Shown here in pieces: positions 61,788-64,000 of a stretch of DNA of 64,000 nucleotides. The notes beneath the pieces were generated by a model. The model was not told the origin of the DNA. It made no database searches and saw nothing but the letters and a program-made list of their open reading frames with translations. Numbering within the stretch: position 1 is the stretch's first letter; every line of letters begins with the position of its first letter. Origin of the DNA: an uncultured Alphaproteobacteria bacterium (GTDB taxonomy: Bacteria; Pseudomonadota; Alphaproteobacteria; Caulobacterales; Aquidulcibacteraceae); assembly GCA_902826335.1 (NCBI GenBank), contig CADEEL010000006.1, positions 46,216-110,215 on the forward strand, written 5' to 3'. The position numbers and the translations under genes are program-made.

Positions 61788-63103
61788 GCGGCGCGCCTGG
61801 CTCCGCCGCGCGCATCAAGGCGCTTGTCGTTCATCCGTTGACGAATTCCGATGGCGCGCGCGATCCATCTCTTCGGCTTACCGAAGCGCAGGGGCTCGCC
61901 GAGGCGCTCGATCTGGATGTCGTGGCTGGCCGCCTCACGCCGCTGCGCAAGCGTCATCCTGGCCTCTATTTCGGCGCGGGGCGCATCGAGGCGCTCAAAG
62001 AGGAGGCGGAGGCCGCTGGGGTTGAGGTTCTCATCGTCGATGCGGCGTTGACGCCCGTGCAGCAGCGCAATCTCGAGCGCGCTCTCGGCGTCAAGGTGAT
62101 CGACCGAACTGGGCTCATCCTTGAAATCTTCGGCCTGCGCGCCCGCACACGCGAGGGGCGTTTGCAGGTGGAACTCGCGCGCCAGGCCTATGAGCGTTCG
62201 CGTCTGGTGCGCACCTGGACGCACCTTGAGCGCCAGCGCGGCGGCCTCGGCAAGACGGGTGGTCCCGGCGAAACACAGATCGAGCTTGACCGGCGCCAGA
62301 TCGCCGATCGCATCATCAAGTTGAAACGGGAGTTGGAGGATGTACGCCGCACGCGCGCGCTCGCCCGCCGTGCGCGAAGTCGCGCCGGCTATCCGGCCGT
62401 CGTGTTCGTCGGCTATACAAACGCCGGCAAGTCCACCTTGTTCAATCATCTGACGTCGGCCGGCGTGCTCGCCAAGGACATGCCGTTCGCGACGCTCGAT
62501 CCCACTGCGCGCCTCGTGAAGCTGCCAAGCGGGCGTTCTGTGATCGTGTCGGACACCGTGGGCTTCATCAGCGATCTGCCCACGGAGCTTGTCGCCGCCT
62601 TTCGCGCCACACTCGAAGCCGTGTTGGAGGCGGATCTTCTCCTTCATGTGCGCGATATCGCTCACCCGGAGACCGATGCGCAGCGCGACGATGTGATGGC
62701 GGTGCTCACAAGTCTTGATGCAACGCGCACGCTGCCGCCGATGATCGAGGTCTGGAACAAGATCGATCTTCTCGACGCCGGCCGCCGCGCCGCGCGGACC
62801 GCCCGCGCGGCGGGGGGTTCCGCCCACGCGCCCGCGCCGATCTCGGCCGTCACGGGCGAGGGCGTGGGCGAGCTGCTCGCCGCGCTGGACCGCGCCGCCT
62901 TCGGCGCCGCGCGCGTTGTGACGCTTCGGCTCGATCCGGGGGACGGCAAGACGCGCGCCTGGATCGCCGCGCGAGGCCGCATTCTCGAAGAGCGCGCCGC
63001 CAGCGATGGCGCCGCGCTCATAACGGCTGAACTCTCCGGCGCGGACGCGGCCAGGCTTGACCCCGCCCTGATCGCCGCGCCCGAGCAGGCGGCGGCCGAA
63101 TAG
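61784..63103 (+). CDS. hflX: GTPase HflX
   Basis: HflX binds the 50S subunit and splits stalled ribosomes, notably under heat stress. It starts at a GTG overlapping the hfq stop and has 439 residues. The N-terminal domain includes [10 protein letters not shown] and [20 protein letters not shown]. The glycine-rich [20 protein letters not shown] is the family signature. The G domain has G1 [10 protein letters not shown]3 DTVGF and G4 NKID. An extended C-terminal part after the G domain is usual. The hfq-hflX order is conserved. Confidence 0.96.
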   Translation: MSGAPGSAARIKALVVHPLTNSDGARDPSLRLTEAQGLAEALDLDVVAGRLTPLRKRHPGLYFGAGRIEALKEEAEAAGVEVLIVDAALTPVQQRNLERALGVKVIDRTGLILEIFGLRARTREGRLQVELARQAYERSRLVRTWTHLERQRGGLGKTGGPGETQIELDRRQIADRIIKLKRELEDVRRTRALARRARSRAGYPAVVFVGYTNAGKSTLFNHLTSAGVLAKDMPFATLDPTARLVKLPSGRSVIVSDTVGFISDLPTELVAAFRATLEAVLEADLLLHVRDIAHPETDAQRDDVMAVLTSLDATRTLPPMIEVWNKIDLLDAGRRAARTARAAGGSAHAPAPISAVTGEGVGELLAALDRAAFGAARVVTLRLDPGDGKTRAWIAARGRILEERAASDGAALITAELSGADAARLDPALIAAPEQAAAE

Positions 63104-63181
63104 CGCGCCGCACATACTTCCTTGATGGGTTTTTGCTAGTGAGGCGTCCGACGGTCGCTTAAAAAGCCGCTTGGGTGTCTC

Positions 63182-63745
63182 ATGGTTAAGCGAGTGAAAA
63201 TGGCGCGTAATGCGCCCGCGAAGCGCGCGCAGCGCAAGGGCTCGCCCTTTCTTCTGAAGGCCGCCGATATGGCCAAGCTGCAGGAGAAGGGCGCGCATCC
63301 ATGGAATCCGAACTCCGAATTGATTGGTGTACGGATGGGCGCGGCGTTGGGCTTGAGGCGCACGGGCGTCAGCTTCGTGCGCGTGCCGGTGGGCAAGGAG
63401 AGCTTTGTTCCTCACGCGCATGCGTGCGAGGAGGAGTGGGTCTATGTTCTTTACGGCCAGGGCGTGGCCTGGATCGACGGCGCCGATCATGAGATCGGCC
63501 CCGGCGATTTCATGGCGTTCCCGACGCCATCGGTCGCCCATCATGTGCGCAATTCTGGTTATGAGGACCTTGTCTATCTGATGGGCGGGGAGCATCGCGA
63601 GGTGGAGATCGCCGACTTCCCGACGCTCGGGAAGCGCATGGTTCGCGTCGGCGCCGATGTGACGATCTATGACGCCGCGTCCGGCCAGCCATTCGGAAAG
63701 GCGCCGCGCCCGCCGGCGAAGGCGAAACGCAAAGCCAAACGCTAA
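63182..63745 (+). CDS. Cupin-domain protein with basic tails
   Basis: The 187-residue protein has a cupin domain in the middle. Motif 1 is PHAHACEEEWVYVLYGQG, with His, His and Glu as likely metal ligands. Motif 2 is GPGDFMAFPTPSVAHHV. The N-terminus (VKRVKMARNAPAKRAQRKG) and C-terminus (RPPAKAKRKAKR) are strongly basic. Cupins bind metals and include isomerases, dioxygenases and transcription-factor partners, so the function is open. ATG at 63182 is used; a later ATG (63200) is also possible. Confidence 0.85.
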   Translation: MVKRVKMARNAPAKRAQRKGSPFLLKAADMAKLQEKGAHPWNPNSELIGVRMGAALGLRRTGVSFVRVPVGKESFVPHAHACEEEWVYVLYGQGVAWIDGADHEIGPGDFMAFPTPSVAHHVRNSGYEDLVYLMGGEHREVEIADFPTLGKRMVRVGADVTIYDAASGQPFGKAPRPPAKAKRKAKR

Positions 63746-63777
63746 AGCTTGATCTTTCAGATTGAAACACCGCCCAT

Positions 63778-63837
63778 TCCCGGGACGTTGCCCCCCGGGG
63801 CGGTCGTAGGCCGGCCCCGGGGGCAACGGGACCGGGA
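63778..63837. repeat. First of three tandem hairpins
   Basis: GTTGCCCCCCGGGGC (63787-63801) pairs with GCCCCGGGGGCAAC (63814-63827), with one unpaired C. An outer TCCCGG/CCGGGA (63778-63783, 63832-63837) lengthens the stem. It is very stable and lies 33 bp after the cupin gene. It may end that transcript. Confidence 0.75.
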
Positions 63838-63840
63838 CCC

Positions 63841-63865
63841 ATAAACACACGCCGTTGGTGTTTAT
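63841..63865. repeat. Second tandem hairpin
   Basis: ATAAACAC (63841-63848) and GTGTTTAT (63858-63865) are perfect 8-bp arms with a 9-bp loop. CC/GG just outside can extend it. It is AT-richer than its neighbours on each side. Confidence 0.7.
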
Positions 63866-63868
63866 AGG

Positions 63869-63901
63869 CCCCGGACTTGGCGCTCACGCGCCAATCCGGG
63901 G
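63869..63901. repeat. Third tandem hairpin
   Basis: CCCCGGA (63869-63875) pairs with TCCGGGG (63895-63901), and TTGGCGC (63877-63883) with GCGCCAA (63888-63894) over a TCAC loop, with one bulged C. It ends 7 bp before the ATG of the ORF that runs off the window. Confidence 0.75.
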
Positions 63902-63908
63902 GTGCGTG

Positions 63909-64000
63909 ATGAAGCGATTCAATGTCAAACGATCAGGCCCTAAACGCCAGACGTACGTTTGCATCCGCGCCAAGCCTGGCTTTCGCGGACACGCTGCATT
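63909..64000 (+). CDS. Start of an unidentified basic ORF (3' cut by window edge)
   Basis: The frame opens at ATG 63909 (MKRFNVKRSGPKRQTYVCIR) and is still open after 30 codons at the window end. The ribosome binding site would be the G-run closing the hairpin (63898-63902). It is Arg/Lys-rich with a single Cys. Too little is visible to name a family, and a chance ORF cannot be excluded. Confidence 0.35.
   Translation, partial: MKRFNVKRSGPKRQTYVCIRAKPGFRGHAA

Noticed and set aside
61694..63850. 718-codon open frame antisense to hfq/hflX/cupin
   Set aside because: It runs opposite three identified genes, so it cannot be a real protein of that length without conflict. Low-complexity Arg/Ala/Gly content.

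Overview
The window is a 64 kb piece of a GC-rich alphaproteobacterial chromosome. The gene order ispDF - ntrB - ntrC - ntrY - ntrX - aminotransferase - hfq - hflX, the fused IspD/IspF enzyme, an ATP12-type F1-ATPase assembly factor and a class II DAHP synthase all point to Alphaproteobacteria. The NtrC variant without a sigma-54 contact loop, and the many small secreted or membrane proteins, fit the Caulobacterales/Hyphomonadaceae side. That placement is inferred from gene content and not from a marker-gene tree. No rRNA, tRNA, CRISPR array, prophage or complete insertion sequence was seen.

Region 1 (1-13108) is the S10-spc-alpha ribosomal super-operon, entered inside rplD and running to rplQ, with secY and adk embedded and rpoA near the end. 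S3 and S5 carry long Arg-rich low-complexity extensions. Two large hairpins sit between rpmD and rplO, inside an otherwise tightly packed operon. A sigma-70-like promoter lies before rpsM.

Region 2 (13109-31446) is mixed housekeeping and accessory DNA: a small secreted protein on the minus strand, rarA, a HemG-like flavodoxin, two RluA-family pseudouridine synthases around crcB, two tandem TPR/2OG-Fe(II) oxygenase paralogues, an ATP12 homologue and pccB. A cluster of REP-like repeats surrounding a DUF559 nuclease gene follows. Next come a padR-pspC-microprotein operon with a visible operator, msrB, a metallo-beta-lactamase-fold lipoprotein, a TauD-like dioxygenase and class II DAHP synthase.

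Region 3 (31447-54214) holds a two-component system divergent from an EF-hand protein, a TetR/DUF1761 pair with a clear operator, a MATE exporter, oxidoreductases, a glutamyl-tRNA synthetase, a LOG-family hydrolase, an Atm1-type ABC exporter and a RhlE-like helicase. It continues with a gene of unknown function directly downstream of parE, a VOC protein, a CinA-type amidase, a large membrane spermidine-synthase-like protein and ispDF. Four convergent gene pairs overlap by exactly 4 bp at their stop codons.

Region 4 (54215-64000) is the nitrogen-regulation cluster ntrBC-ntrYX followed by a class IV aminotransferase, hfq and hflX, nearly all with overlapping ends, so probably co-transcribed. 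A cupin protein, three tandem hairpins and the start of an unidentified ORF close the window. Families of palindromic elements (AGAGC...GCTCT hairpins; cgggagaagg-type REP units) recur across the window and account for most of the non-coding space.
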